Counted from the stretch's first letter, positions 16,999-25,930 are shown. The stretch: 42,822 nt of DNA from Pseudomonas caspiana (GCF_002158995.1 NZ_LOHF01000029.1:1-42822), one strand, 5' to 3'. Made by a program: numbers and translations. Notes: generated by a model from the letters alone, not told the origin.

Positions 16999-18378
16999 TC
17001 AGCCCTGACTGCGCACAAAGGCGACAGACGGCGCGCGATACGTGACGATAAGATCGCAGAGAACCAGCGCCAACAGGCTCCAGCCCAATACCGGCAAGCA
17101 TATGCCGAGACCCACTGCCACCATCAACCACACTGTCCTGGCGACGGCACCAGACTGTCGCCACGCATCCACGACCGTTGGCTGTCTTACGAGAGTCGGC
17201 CTGCGCCGCCACCACATCAGGTAACCAATGATCACCATCACCACCAGTCCGCTGGCAAAAAACACCAATATCAACTGATTGGCCAGCCCGAACAGCACGC
17301 CCATGTGCGCGTCTATGCCCCAGCGGGTGAGTTTGGCAGGCAACGTGTATTGGGAGAACTCGACCTGATCAACTACCGCCAGGGTATTGGGATTGATGGA
17401 GACGGCATCGACTTGAGTCGGCCAACTGCGATCAATCTCGGCGACCACCCAGGCTTTCTCGGGTTTGCTCGACGGGCGGATTTCCACCTTGGCCGCTTCG
17501 ATATTGGCGTTACGTGCCGCGGCCAGAACGCTGTCGAACAGCGCGGGATTCAGCGTGCTGTTAGAAACGGCTGGCGCCATGTGCATGTGATGCTCGGCGT
17601 GCTCGTCCATCGGCATATTCATGTTCATTGCCGGGTCCGCCGGTTTCGCCAGGGTCGTCGCAACGCTCGGCGTGGACCAGCCGTAATAGGCGCGCAGCAC
17701 ACCAATGTTGTCGCCCGCGTATTGCGACCAGGTCAGACCGGTCGCCGAGAAAAACAGCAAGCCCAGCATTAACCACAGCCCAGCGCTGGCATGCCAGCTA
17801 CGCAAACTGCCGCGCAGCGTCCGGGCACGTTTGCGCCGCACCGCCCACAAAACAATGCCGCCCGCCGCCGCGACCCACAGCCAGGAAGCGGCCAGTTCGC
17901 TGTAGATGCGGCCGACGTCACCGAGCAGCAAACTGCGGTGGAACTGATCGATCCAGGTGCGCAACGGCAATATCCCGCTGGTGCCGTAGACCTTCATGTC
18001 GCCGCGAATCTCCCCACTGACCGGATCGACGAACAGCGCGCGATGCTCCGACTCGCCCAACCCCGGAACGTTGAACATCACGCGGGTGGTGTCGCCCTGA
18101 TTGGGCGCAGGACGAACTGCCGCGACCGTCGGCCCCGGTCCGGCGGCCTCCTGAGCACGACGCACCTGGGCTTCGAGACTCAAGACCGGGCCGTGGGTTT
18201 CGGTATGCAGCGCATGGGCGTAGAGGTATTTTTCGATCTGCGGCGTCAGGGCATAAACAACCCCGCTAAGTGCCGCGACCAGAATGAAAGGCCCGATAAA
18301 CAGGCCGATGTAAAAGTGCAGCCGTTTCGTCAGAGCGACAAACGCGCTGGACGACGACTGTGCAGGTAAAGCAGACAT
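16999..18378 (-). CDS. PepSY-associated TM-helix (PiuB-like) membrane protein with His/Met loop
   Basis: This 459-residue inner-membrane protein belongs to the PepSY_TM family. Members sit next to TonB receptors and are thought to act in ferric- or metal-chelate reduction or uptake. The first helix is LHFYIGLFIGPFILVAALSGVVYAL. A conserved DQFHRSLLLGDVGR segment precedes a helix at about residues 160-180, and further helices lie near 203-220 and in the last 120 residues. A periplasmic-type loop carries the Met/His stretch MNMNMPMDEHAEHHMHM, typical of copper binding. ATG 18378 has GGTGAG upstream; the alternative is a TTG at 18390. Neighbours (DUF2946-like, SCO, PCu(A)C) point to copper. Confidence 0.85.
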   Translation of the reverse strand: MSALPAQSSSSAFVALTKRLHFYIGLFIGPFILVAALSGVVYALTPQIEKYLYAHALHTETHGPVLSLEAQVRRAQEAAGPGPTVAAVRPAPNQGDTTRVMFNVPGLGESEHRALFVDPVSGEIRGDMKVYGTSGILPLRTWIDQFHRSLLLGDVGRIYSELAASWLWVAAAGGIVLWAVRRKRARTLRGSLRSWHASAGLWLMLGLLFFSATGLTWSQYAGDNIGVLRAYYGWSTPSVATTLAKPADPAMNMNMPMDEHAEHHMHMAPAVSNSTLNPALFDSVLAAARNANIEAAKVEIRPSSKPEKAWVVAEIDRSWPTQVDAVSINPNTLAVVDQVEFSQYTLPAKLTRWGIDAHMGVLFGLANQLILVFFASGLVVMVIIGYLMWWRRRPTLVRQPTVVDAWRQSGAVARTVWLMVAVGLGICLPVLGWSLLALVLCDLIVTYRAPSVAFVRSQG

Positions 18379-18468
18379 AGGGCTCACCAACGGCTAAACG
18401 CGCCCGGCCGGGAAAAATCCCGGCGAGGCAAAAAATCGATATTGGTTTTTAACGGCGAGTGGGTGCCG

Positions 18469-18894
18469 TCAGGGAGCCTGCGGGTTGAGCCCGGGGAAAC
18501 ACTGGCGAGAGGTACGGCCCGGCCAGAGCGAAGGGAAGATAAAACGAGGGCTGCGAGTACGAATCAGCCAGCTCAGGGCGACGAAAAAAATCATCGCCAG
18601 GGTCAGCGTCCCGGCAAAGGAACAATCGCCAAACAACGATTGCATGCTGCCCGGCGTCGCCATGGTTTTGCTGGCGCCGTCCATCGGCATCGACATGTCC
18701 ATCGACATCTCGTGGTGCGCGTCACTCATGGACGCGGTGCCGTGATGCTCATGGTGGGAAGGCGCCGCTGCGGGCTCCCCGGAAAACGCCCCCATCATCT
18801 GGCCATGACTCATGGCGCACGCGAGTCCATTGAACAGGATGAAGGCGTACAGCATCCAGGCAATGGGCGAGCGATGGGTTCGGAAGAAATTCAT
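18469..18894 (-). CDS. DUF2946-like His/Met-rich membrane protein
   Basis: This small protein (141 residues) has a hydrophobic N-terminal segment (IAWMLYAFILFNGLACAMSHG), a central metal-binding-like stretch rich in H and M (HHEHHGTASMSDAHHEMS then MDMSMPM), and a C-terminal membrane helix (TLTLAMIFFVALSWLI). It fits the DUF2946 group found beside TonB receptors and copper genes in Pseudomonas; its function is not established. It is the first gene of the leftward copper unit, 90 bases before the PepSY gene, and diverges from the TonB receptor. The M/H content suggests periplasmic copper binding or sensing. Confidence 0.78.
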   Translation of the reverse strand: MNFFRTHRSPIAWMLYAFILFNGLACAMSHGQMMGAFSGEPAAAPSHHEHHGTASMSDAHHEMSMDMSMPMDGASKTMATPGSMQSLFGDCSFAGTLTLAMIFFVALSWLIRTRSPRFIFPSLWPGRTSRQCFPGLNPQAP

Positions 18895-18952
18895 GGCGGC
18901 TAATTTAGCATTTCAGCCGGGGGTAAGACAGGACGCGGGTCAATGCAGGCTC

Positions 18953-19040
18953 GAAGGACCGACTTTAGTCGGGGGCGCGCAATGCCTGACGACGAAATGC
19001 ATCGACGTGCCGACGTCCTCCCGGCGAAAGCCGGCCCTTC
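18953..19040. repeat. Decayed REP pair between DUF2946-like gene and TonB receptor
   Basis: Left arm GAAGGACCGACTTTAGTCGG and right arm CCGGCGAAAGCCGGCCCTTC are diverged inverted copies of the GGGACCGGCTTTAGCC family. With the Fur-like box at 19105 this is all that was seen in the 366-base divergent gap (18895-19260). Confidence 0.6.
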
Positions 19041-19104
19041 AAGATAGTCGGCCTGCAAATTCGCCATGGCGTATGAGCACATCTTCACAAAAAAGTTCAC
19101 GACT

Positions 19105-19123
19105 GATAACGATTTGTATTTGC
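19105..19123. promoter_or_regulatory. Fur-box-like sequence
   Basis: GATAACGATTTGTATTTGC matches the 19-base Fur consensus GATAATGATAATCATTATC at 12 positions. It lies 138 bases upstream of the TonB receptor start and in the shared divergent region with the copper unit, so it could control either side. Iron repression of the receptor is the simplest reading. Confidence 0.5.
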
Positions 19124-19260
19124 TGTCGTATTCACACCTTGCTAGGATCGCGTCACCTTGCGTTTTACGTAGTCCGGCAGTGTCTTGAACATTTGTGTCA
19201 AAACATCCTGCCAGGCGGTCTCGTGCGCTTAATTATTTGGCCCAATGTCAGGATCACAGA

Positions 19261-21639
19261 ATGTCCCGTCCCGCCCTATCAGCCTTGACCATCGCCCTGG
19301 CGCTTGGCATGTCCGCCACTGCTTTCGCTGCCCCGGTCCGCCTGGACCTTCCAGCTCAACCATTGGCGGCTTCGCTGACCCAATTGGGTCAAGCTAGCGG
19401 CATGACGGTGACATTCGATCCGCAACAGGTGGCTGGCAAGCAGGCCCCCACAGTGCGCGGCGACCTGGAACCCGCTCAGGCGCTGCAACGCCTGCTGGAA
19501 GGCAGCGGACTGACAGCGAGTGTGCAAGGCAATTCGGCACGAGTGACCCAGCCGACTCAAGGCGTGGTTGCTCTGGACGGCGTGAACATCAATGCTGATT
19601 ACGGCCTTGCAGGCGTAGCAACGACTGAAGGGACTAACTCTTACACCACCGGCTCGATGAACACCGCGACCAAGTTGCCGTTGTCGATTCGTGAAACGCC
19701 GCAGTCGGTCAGCGTTGTGACGCGCCAGCGCATGGACGACCAGGGCATGAACGATGTGAACGACGTCGTTAAATATGCACCGGGTGTGACGCTGCGCAAA
19801 TTTGGTCAGGACCGTCAGCAGTTTCTGGCTCGTGGTTTTACGATTGATAACCTGATGTACGACGGGTTGCCAACCATCCTCAGTACCTTCACTCAGGACA
19901 CACTGGCAGAAGCGGATCTGGCCCTGTACGACCGAGTGGAAGTAGTGCGCGGCGCGACCGGTCTGATGACGGGTTCTGGTAGCCCGTCGGCAACCCTGAA
20001 TCTGGTACGCAAACGCCCAACAGCGACGCCGCAAGTGAGTATTACAACCAGCGCCGGCAGTTGGGACCGCTATCGCACAGAAGTTGACGCCTCCAACAAG
20101 CTCAACGAATCCGGCACTGTCCGTGGACGAGTAGTGGCTGCCTATCAAGACGACAAGAGCTTCGTCGACGAGCGCAACAAACAGCGCCAGACTTTCTACG
20201 GCATCCTTGAAGCCGACTTGAACGAGTCGACTACATGGACCATCGGAGCCTCCAAACAAAAAGACGACGCAACTTCAGATTGGGGCAGCCTGCCATCCGG
20301 CCGTAACGGCGAAAATCTTGGGTTTTCGCGCTCGACGTTCCTGAGTGGCGACTGGGCCTACTGGAATCGCGACAACGTCAGTGTGTTCACTGACCTGACG
20401 CATCGCTTTGACAACGGCTGGAACGGCAAACTGGCAGCGTCCAAGATCTGGGCCAAATCCGATACCTTCTCCAACTACATCGCGTTCCCTTTCCCGGACC
20501 CGGGCGTCGGTTATGAACAGGGCGCTGGCCAATACGACACCAAAGACACGCAAAACAATCTGGACGCGTCTCTTTCTGGCCCGTTCCAGTTATTTGGGCG
20601 CGAGCATGATCTGAGCTTTGGCGTCAGCCATCGCCAGGAAAAATTCGATCAGCGTGGCGGCTTCTGGGCCAACTATGCAGTTGATCCATTCGCCATCACC
20701 CCGGGCACTGTACCTAAACCCTCAGCTGATACCCGAACCCCGTATGCAAGCAAAAACGTAGCCACCGAGAACGCAGCTTATGCCGTCGCTCGCTTCAACC
20801 CGATTGATCCGCTGCACGTGATCATCGGTAGCCGGTTGAGCTGGTATGACTACGACAATCAGAGCGGCACTGGCGACTATAAGGTCACTCAGGAAGTTAC
20901 ACCGTACGCGGGTGTTATCTACGACCTGAACGATACCTACTCGGTGTACGCCAGCTATACCGAAATCTTCAAGCCGCAAAGTGAACAGAATGCTTCTGGC
21001 TCCGCATTGAAACCGATGACAGGTGAAAGCTATGAAATTGGTCTGAAAGGCGAATACTTCGATGGTGCACTGAACGCATCGGTGGCGTTGTTCGACATGA
21101 CTCAGGAAAACCGCGCCTATCTGATTCCAAACCAGAGTCTCGCGAACTGCCCGTCCTTCCCGGCATCCAGTTGCTACGACACAGCGGGCGAAGTTCGTAG
21201 CCGCGGTATCGACACCGAGATCAGCGGCGCGATCACTCCTAACTGGCAACTCTCCGCAGCCTACACCTACCTGCTAAGCCAGTACGTCAAAGATGCAAGC
21301 AACGAGGGCAAGCGGTTTGGTGCCGATCAGCCCAAGCAACTGTTCAAAGCCGCCACCAGCTATAACCTGGAGGGTGACCTCAACAAGTGGCGTGTCGGTG
21401 CAGACATTCTTGCCCAAAGCGATACGTTCAACCGTGTCGGTAACGGCCACGCCACTCAGGATGCTTACTCGGTCGTAGGCCTGATGGCAGGCTACAAGTT
21501 CGACGAACACTGGGATGGCCGCGTCAACTTCAACAACATATTTGATACCAAATACTGGCAGGGTATTCCTACCGGCTCGGGCAGCGGCGTCTATGGCGAC
21601 CCACGTAACGTGATGTTCTCGTTGAAGTGGACCCTCTGA
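19261..21639 (+). CDS. TonB-dependent siderophore receptor with STN domain
   Basis: This outer-membrane receptor would import a metal chelate using TonB energy. It has 792 residues. A signal peptide (ALTIALALGMSATAFAA) is followed by an STN domain (about residues 24-98: VRLDLPAQPLAASLTQLG..VTFDPQQVAG). The plug domain follows (SIRETPQSVSVVTRQRMDD..RGATGLMTGSGSPSATLNLVRKRP). Then comes a 22-strand barrel ending in the expected aromatic-rich YGDPRNVMFSLKWTL. ATG 19261 has AGGA 7 bases upstream and gives a normal signal peptide; a GTG at 19195 would add 22 residues. STN domains usually talk to a FecR/sigma pair, but none is encoded nearby. The divergent copper genes raise the option of a copper-chelate ligand. 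Confidence 0.92.
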   Translation: MSRPALSALTIALALGMSATAFAAPVRLDLPAQPLAASLTQLGQASGMTVTFDPQQVAGKQAPTVRGDLEPAQALQRLLEGSGLTASVQGNSARVTQPTQGVVALDGVNINADYGLAGVATTEGTNSYTTGSMNTATKLPLSIRETPQSVSVVTRQRMDDQGMNDVNDVVKYAPGVTLRKFGQDRQQFLARGFTIDNLMYDGLPTILSTFTQDTLAEADLALYDRVEVVRGATGLMTGSGSPSATLNLVRKRPTATPQVSITTSAGSWDRYRTEVDASNKLNESGTVRGRVVAAYQDDKSFVDERNKQRQTFYGILEADLNESTTWTIGASKQKDDATSDWGSLPSGRNGENLGFSRSTFLSGDWAYWNRDNVSVFTDLTHRFDNGWNGKLAASKIWAKSDTFSNYIAFPFPDPGVGYEQGAGQYDTKDTQNNLDASLSGPFQLFGREHDLSFGVSHRQEKFDQRGGFWANYAVDPFAITPGTVPKPSADTRTPYASKNVATENAAYAVARFNPIDPLHVIIGSRLSWYDYDNQSGTGDYKVTQEVTPYAGVIYDLNDTYSVYASYTEIFKPQSEQNASGSALKPMTGESYEIGLKGEYFDGALNASVALFDMTQENRAYLIPNQSLANCPSFPASSCYDTAGEVRSRGIDTEISGAITPNWQLSAAYTYLLSQYVKDASNEGKRFGADQPKQLFKAATSYNLEGDLNKWRVGADILAQSDTFNRVGNGHATQDAYSVVGLMAGYKFDEHWDGRVNFNNIFDTKYWQGIPTGSGSGVYGDPRNVMFSLKWTL

Positions 21640-21658
21640 TTCAGACAGGCAACACATT

Positions 21659-21730
21659 CCGGTAGGAGGCAACTTGTTGGCGAGACAGTGTGTCAGGCAC
21701 AACTTCTCGCGAACAAGTTCGCTCCTACCG
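21659..21730. repeat. REP inverted pair, GGCAACTTGTTGGCGAG family
   Basis: Left arm from 21661 (GGTAGGAGGCAACTTGTTGG) and right arm 21705-21729 (CTCGCGAACAAGTTCGCTCC) are inverted copies with a few mismatches. The pair begins 20 bases after the TonB receptor stop and lies between convergent genes. Confidence 0.8.
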
Positions 21731-21763
21731 ATAAATGCCTCTTCTGTTGGAGCGCGCTTGCAG

Positions 21764-22147
21764 TCAAAGCTGCGCTTCAACTGCTGCCTTATCAATAACT
21801 GACCACACCTCCATAATCCTCCCCTCGCGAAACCGGTAGAACACGTTCTCGCTGAACTGCACTTTCCGGCCATTGACCGGCAGGCCCATGAACTCCCCAA
21901 TCGGGGTGCAGTTGAAATCGAGCCGGGCGGCGATGTGTTCGGGGTCGGCGATCAAAAAGCGAATGTGGAACTGCAGGTCCGGAATCTGCCGGTAGTCTCG
22001 TTCGAGCATTTCGCGGTAGCCACTCAGGCCTACGCGCGTGTCGTTGTAACGCACATCCTCATCAACAAACTGCCCCAGCGCAGCCCAGTCCTGCTGATTC
22101 AGACAGGCGATGTAACCTCGGTAGACGTCACGCAGGTCGCTGCTCAT
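21764..22147 (-). CDS. NTF2/SnoaL-like ester cyclase family protein
   Basis: This is a 127-residue cone-shaped alpha+beta-barrel protein of the SnoaL-like polyketide-cyclase group. Recognisable elements are VYRGYIACLNQQDWAALGQFVDEDVRYND, GYREMLERDYRQIPDLQFHIRFLIADPEHIAARLDF, and NGRKVQFSENVFYRFREGRIMEVWSVIDKAAVEAQL. Members bind or convert small hydrophobic molecules; the substrate is unknown. ATG 22147 follows GGAGG by 6 bases. It is downstream of katG but separated by a strong terminator, so it is probably transcribed from its own promoter or by read-through. Confidence 0.8.
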   Translation of the reverse strand: MSSDLRDVYRGYIACLNQQDWAALGQFVDEDVRYNDTRVGLSGYREMLERDYRQIPDLQFHIRFLIADPEHIAARLDFNCTPIGEFMGLPVNGRKVQFSENVFYRFREGRIMEVWSVIDKAAVEAQL

Positions 22148-22164
22148 CAAATACCTCCGGCAAT

Positions 22165-22204
22165 AAAAAAGCCCCGATCTGATGGCTCAGACCGGGGCTT
22201 TTTG
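22165..22204 (-). terminator. Rho-independent terminator of katG
   Basis: GCCCCG..TCTGA pairs with TCAGA..CGGGGC around a TGGC loop, flanked by A6 on one side and T5 on the other, so it can work in both directions. It lies 16 bases after the katG stop and overlaps the leader of the SnoaL-like gene. Confidence 0.9.
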
Positions 22205-22219
22205 GTTCAAGCGTTTACA

Positions 22220-24487
22220 TCAGGCAAGGTCGAAGCGATCAAGGTTCATCACTTTGGTCCAGGCCGCGACGAAATCGCTGACGAACTTCTCCTGCGCATC
22301 ACCCGCGGCATACACCTCGGCCAGCGCACGCAACTGGGCGTGGGAGCCGAAGACCAGATCGACGCGAGTACCAGTCCATTTGACGGCACCGGTCTTGCGA
22401 TCGCGACCTTCGAACTCGTCTTTGGCCTCCGATACGGCGCGCCACTCGGTGCTCATGTCCAGCAGGTTGACGAAGAAGTCGTTGGTCAGGGTTTCCGGAC
22501 GCTGAGTGAACACGCCATGTCGGGTTTGACCGACGTTGGTGTTCAACACCCGCAGGCCGCCCACCAGCACGGTCATTTCCGGCGCGGTCAGGTTCAGCAG
22601 TTGTGCCTTGTCGACCAGCAGCGCTTCAGCCGAGGAGCCAAAACGGCCCTTCTGGAAGTTACGGAAACCATCAGCGACCGGCTCCAGGAACCCGAACGAC
22701 TCGACATCCGTCTGCTCTTGCGAGGCGTCGGTACGGCCCGGCGCGAACGGCACGGTGATCGCATGACCGGCGTTTTTCGCCGCTTGCTCAACGCCAGCAG
22801 AACCGGCCAGCACGATCAGGTCAGCGAGGGAGATTTTCTTGCCGCCTGTTTGTGCGCTGTTGAACTCGCTCTGGATACTTTCCAGTTTCGCCAGCACATG
22901 CGCCAGTTGCTCCGGCTGGTTGGCTTGCCAGAATTTCTGTGGAGCGAGACGCAGACGCCCGCCGTTGGCACCGCCGCGTTTGTCGGAGCCCCGGAAGCTG
23001 GAAGCTGCCGCCCACGCAGTAGAGACCAGTTGCGAAACCGACAGACCCGATGCCAGGACTTTTGCCTTCAATGCAGCCACGTCGTTCTCATCGACCAAGG
23101 CGTGATCAACGTCTGGAATCGGGTCTTGCCACAGCAATTCTTCGGCTGGCGTTTCCGGGCCGAGATAACGGGACAGCGGGCCCATGTCGCGGTGAGTCAG
23201 CTTGAACCAGGCGCGGGCGAACGCGTCGGTCAACTGGTCCGGATTGGCGAGGAAGCGACGGGAAATCACTTCGTAAGCCGGGTCAAAGCGCAGGGCCAGG
23301 TCGGAGGTCAACATGGTCGGCGTGTGGCGTTTGGACGGATCGTGAGCGTCGGGAATCAGACCGGCGCCTGCGCCGTCTTTTGGACGCCACTGGTGAGCAC
23401 CCGCCGGGCTTTTGAACAGTTCCCACTCGAAACCGAACAGGTTTTCCAGGTAGTTGTTGCTCCACTGAGTCGGCGTGGTGGTCCACGTCACTTCCAGGCC
23501 GCTGGTGATGGTGTCGCCACCTTTACCGGTGCCGAAAGTGCTTTTCCAGCCCAGACCTTGTTGCTCGATATCTGCCGCTTCGGGTTCTGCGCCAACGTTG
23601 TCCGCCGGGCCAGCACCGTGGGTTTTACCGAAAGCATGACCGCCAGCAATCAGGGCCACGGTTTCTTCGTCGTTCATGGCCATGCGGCCGAAGGTTTCGC
23701 GGATGTCTTTCGCCGAAGCTACTGGGTCCGGGTTGCCTTCAGGGCCTTCAGGGTTCACGTAGATCAGCCCCATTTGCACGGCGGCCAATGGATTTTCCAG
23801 ATCGCGACCCGGCGCGTCATTACGGCTTTCTTCGGTGCCGTGCTTGCCTGCATCGGCCACCAGCACGCCCTCGCCTTCGGGCTGCGCTTCCTTACCGTAG
23901 CGCGTATCGCCACCCAGCCAGGTTTTCTCGGAACCCCAATAAACGGCTTCTTCCGGCTCCCAGACATCAGCCCGCCCGCCGGAGAACCCAAACGGTTTGA
24001 AACCCATGGTTTCCAGGGCGACGTTGCCGGTGAGGATGATCAAGTCGGCCCAGGAAATCTTGCGGCCGTACTTCTGCTTGATCGGCCAGATCAGACGACG
24101 CGCTTTGTCGAGGCTGACGTTATCTGGCCAGCTGTTGAGCGGCGCAAAACGTTGTTGACCGGCACCCGCGCCACCACGACCGTCAGCGGTGCGATAGGTC
24201 CCGGCGCTGTGCCAGGCCATGCGGATGAACAGCGGACCATAGTGACCAAAGTCGGCTGGCCACCAGTCCTGCGAGTCAGTCATCAGCGCGCGCAGGTCCT
24301 GCTTTACAGCTTCCAGATCGAGGCTTTTGAAGGCAGCGGCGTAGTCAAAGTTTTCGCCCATCGGGTCGGACAAGGACGAATGCTGATGCAGGATCTTCAG
24401 ATTGAGTTGGTTCGGCCACCAGTCGCGGTTGGTAGTACCGCCACCCGCAGCTGCGTGATTAAAGGGGCATTTCGATTCAGTCGACAT
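22220..24487 (-). CDS. katG: Bifunctional catalase-peroxidase KatG
   Basis: This heme enzyme removes hydrogen peroxide by catalase and peroxidase reactions. Its 755 residues are the usual two-domain length. The distal R89-M-A-W92-H93 triad, the W92-Y243-M269 positions of the Met-Tyr-Trp crosslink, and the proximal heme ligand H284 (GGHAFGKTHG) are all in place. The C-terminal duplicated domain (from about residue 440) is complete. There is no signal peptide, so it is cytoplasmic. ATG 24487 has AAAGG upstream. A 453-base leader region contains an OxyR-like repeat at about 24705-24742, and the gene ends in a strong terminator, so it is probably monocistronic. Confidence 0.97.
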   Translation of the reverse strand: MSTESKCPFNHAAAGGGTTNRDWWPNQLNLKILHQHSSLSDPMGENFDYAAAFKSLDLEAVKQDLRALMTDSQDWWPADFGHYGPLFIRMAWHSAGTYRTADGRGGAGAGQQRFAPLNSWPDNVSLDKARRLIWPIKQKYGRKISWADLIILTGNVALETMGFKPFGFSGGRADVWEPEEAVYWGSEKTWLGGDTRYGKEAQPEGEGVLVADAGKHGTEESRNDAPGRDLENPLAAVQMGLIYVNPEGPEGNPDPVASAKDIRETFGRMAMNDEETVALIAGGHAFGKTHGAGPADNVGAEPEAADIEQQGLGWKSTFGTGKGGDTITSGLEVTWTTTPTQWSNNYLENLFGFEWELFKSPAGAHQWRPKDGAGAGLIPDAHDPSKRHTPTMLTSDLALRFDPAYEVISRRFLANPDQLTDAFARAWFKLTHRDMGPLSRYLGPETPAEELLWQDPIPDVDHALVDENDVAALKAKVLASGLSVSQLVSTAWAAASSFRGSDKRGGANGGRLRLAPQKFWQANQPEQLAHVLAKLESIQSEFNSAQTGGKKISLADLIVLAGSAGVEQAAKNAGHAITVPFAPGRTDASQEQTDVESFGFLEPVADGFRNFQKGRFGSSAEALLVDKAQLLNLTAPEMTVLVGGLRVLNTNVGQTRHGVFTQRPETLTNDFFVNLLDMSTEWRAVSEAKDEFEGRDRKTGAVKWTGTRVDLVFGSHAQLRALAEVYAAGDAQEKFVSDFVAAWTKVMNLDRFDLA

Positions 24488-24704
24488 GTTTTATTTACCT
24501 TTGGTCGAGTTCATGCGCTGCCGGGCCGGGTCCAGACCTCGAGCAGCGATGTGGTTCATCACGGCACAACATGCATGGCCAGCTCTGGATCTGCAGATAG
24601 CTGTTGCCACGCGGAAACTCTAAAGAAACGGCCAGCGGCTCGCCAGCGCCAGAACAAGCCTAGACGGCGTTTGAGCAGAGAGCTAATAAGCTAAGTCTTG
24701 TGTG

Positions 24705-24742
24705 TCGATAGACATACTCTGTCAATCGATAGACAAAACTTG
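24705..24742. promoter_or_regulatory. OxyR-like direct repeat upstream of katG
   Basis: TCGATAGACA occurs at 24705-24714 and 24726-24735, spaced 21 bases (two helical turns). ATAG elements at 24708 and 24729 and CTGT at 24719 mirror the ATAG / CTAT phasing of known OxyR sites. It lies about 220 bases before the katG start, further than usual, so the assignment is tentative. Confidence 0.42.
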
Positions 24743-24817
24743 AAGGTATGAGCTTTTTTGTGGGGGATTGCCTATTCAGGCTCAGAGAAACACGCGGTTG
24801 CGCGGAAGAAAACAACC

Positions 24818-24921
24818 TGTTGGAGCGAGTAAGCGGCATTCCGACTTGCCCGCAAAGAGCCCAGACGAGGTTTACCTGATACTCCGCGGCGCATGATTCG
24901 CGGGCAAGCCTCGCTCCCAAG
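24818..24921. repeat. Partly decayed REP pair upstream of katG
   Basis: The right arm (24895-24921) has the regular form GATTCGCGGGCAAGCCTCGC followed by TCCCAAG. The left arm begins TGTTGGAGCGAG and is interrupted before CTTGCCCGC at 24845. It fills the space just past the end of the LysR gene that stops at 24941. Confidence 0.65.
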
Positions 24922-24940
24922 AGCCATGCGCAGAATCGCC

Positions 24941-25858
24941 TTAGCCCGCACCCTGAGGAAAACGCAGCGGGTCGGAGAAACTTGCCAGCAGATGGTCGTA
25001 AATCAGACGAACGCGCGGGGCTACGGGTCCGCGCTGTGGGCGATAGATGAAAAGCTCCCATGGCGGTGGTGCGATCTGCGGCACCACCTCAACCAGCTTG
25101 CCCTCTCGCAAATGAGGCTCCGCCAGATAGCGGGGAATTTGGGCGTAAGTCAGCCCGGCCAGAACGATTTCCAGCTCGGCTTCGGGATCGTCGCAGGAAA
25201 AAGCCGCCGACTGCGGCATGAACGTCTGGCCATCGGCGAATACCCAGGGCCACGGCCTTCCGCTCTTGCGATCAATCAGCACGGATAGCGGGCGCTGCTG
25301 GAGTTCGTCCAGCGTCGATGGCAGCCCGGTTTCCGCCACCAGTTGCGGCGCAGCCACTACATGAAAGGGAACAGTGCCCGCAGCCCGGGCAATGTAACGC
25401 CGGTCCCGGATGTAGCCGACCCGAATACCAATATCGACTTGAGCCTCTACCGCATCGGTTATCTCATCATCAAAGCGCAAATCGATGCGCAACTCAGGGT
25501 GCTGGCTCATCAAGGGTTTCAGGAATTCCAGCAGGAACAATCGGCCGATGGCATAAGGAGCGGTGATGCCCACGCGTCCGGCCAGGCCGTTTTCCTCAAT
25601 GTCGGTGTGGCGGGTGAACAACTGGTCGAAGCCGCTCAGGGTTTCCCGGGCCTGTCGTGCCAGGTCCTCGCCGAACGCCGTGATATGGATCTGCCGGGTA
25701 CTGCGGTGAAAAAGCATTTCGCCGAGGGTATTTTCCAGTTCTTTGATGGCCCGCGTCACGCTCTGCGGCGAAGTGCCCAGACGGCTTGCGGCTTCGCGGA
25801 AGGTGTCCGATTCGGCTGCAGCACAGAAAATTCTCAGCATTTCGACGCGGTTGAGCAT
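24941..25858 (-). CDS. LysR-family transcriptional regulator
   Basis: This is a 305-residue regulator. The N-terminal helix-turn-helix is MLRIFCAAAESDTFREAASRLGTSPQSVTRAIKELE. The effector-binding domain starts near residue 92 (GRVGITAPYAIGRLFLLEFLKPLM) and includes EAQVDIGIRVGYIRDRRYIAR. An AAGGAG lies 10 bases before ATG 25858. It diverges from a short-chain dehydrogenase across 217 bases, the classic layout for a LysR regulator and its target. The inducer is unknown. Confidence 0.9.
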   Translation of the reverse strand: MLNRVEMLRIFCAAAESDTFREAASRLGTSPQSVTRAIKELENTLGEMLFHRSTRQIHITAFGEDLARQARETLSGFDQLFTRHTDIEENGLAGRVGITAPYAIGRLFLLEFLKPLMSQHPELRIDLRFDDEITDAVEAQVDIGIRVGYIRDRRYIARAAGTVPFHVVAAPQLVAETGLPSTLDELQQRPLSVLIDRKSGRPWPWVFADGQTFMPQSAAFSCDDPEAELEIVLAGLTYAQIPRYLAEPHLREGKLVEVVPQIAPPPWELFIYRPQRGPVAPRVRLIYDHLLASFSDPLRFPQGAG

Positions 25859-25910
25859 GGGGTGATTACTCCTTGTTTGACATCCAGAAATAGAACAGCA
25901 AACGAATATC

Positions 25911-25930
25911 CTGTGGGAGCGAGGGAGCGC
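25911..25930. repeat. Single REP-like arm
   Basis: CTGTGGGAGCGAGGGAGCGC is a solitary, diverged arm of the GTGGGAGCGAGGC family between the LysR and SDR genes. No matching inverted arm follows. Confidence 0.45.

Noticed and set aside
21935..24694. 919-residue open frame opposite katG
   Set aside because: It is antisense to a complete, motif-rich katG and to its terminator, with no recognisable family.
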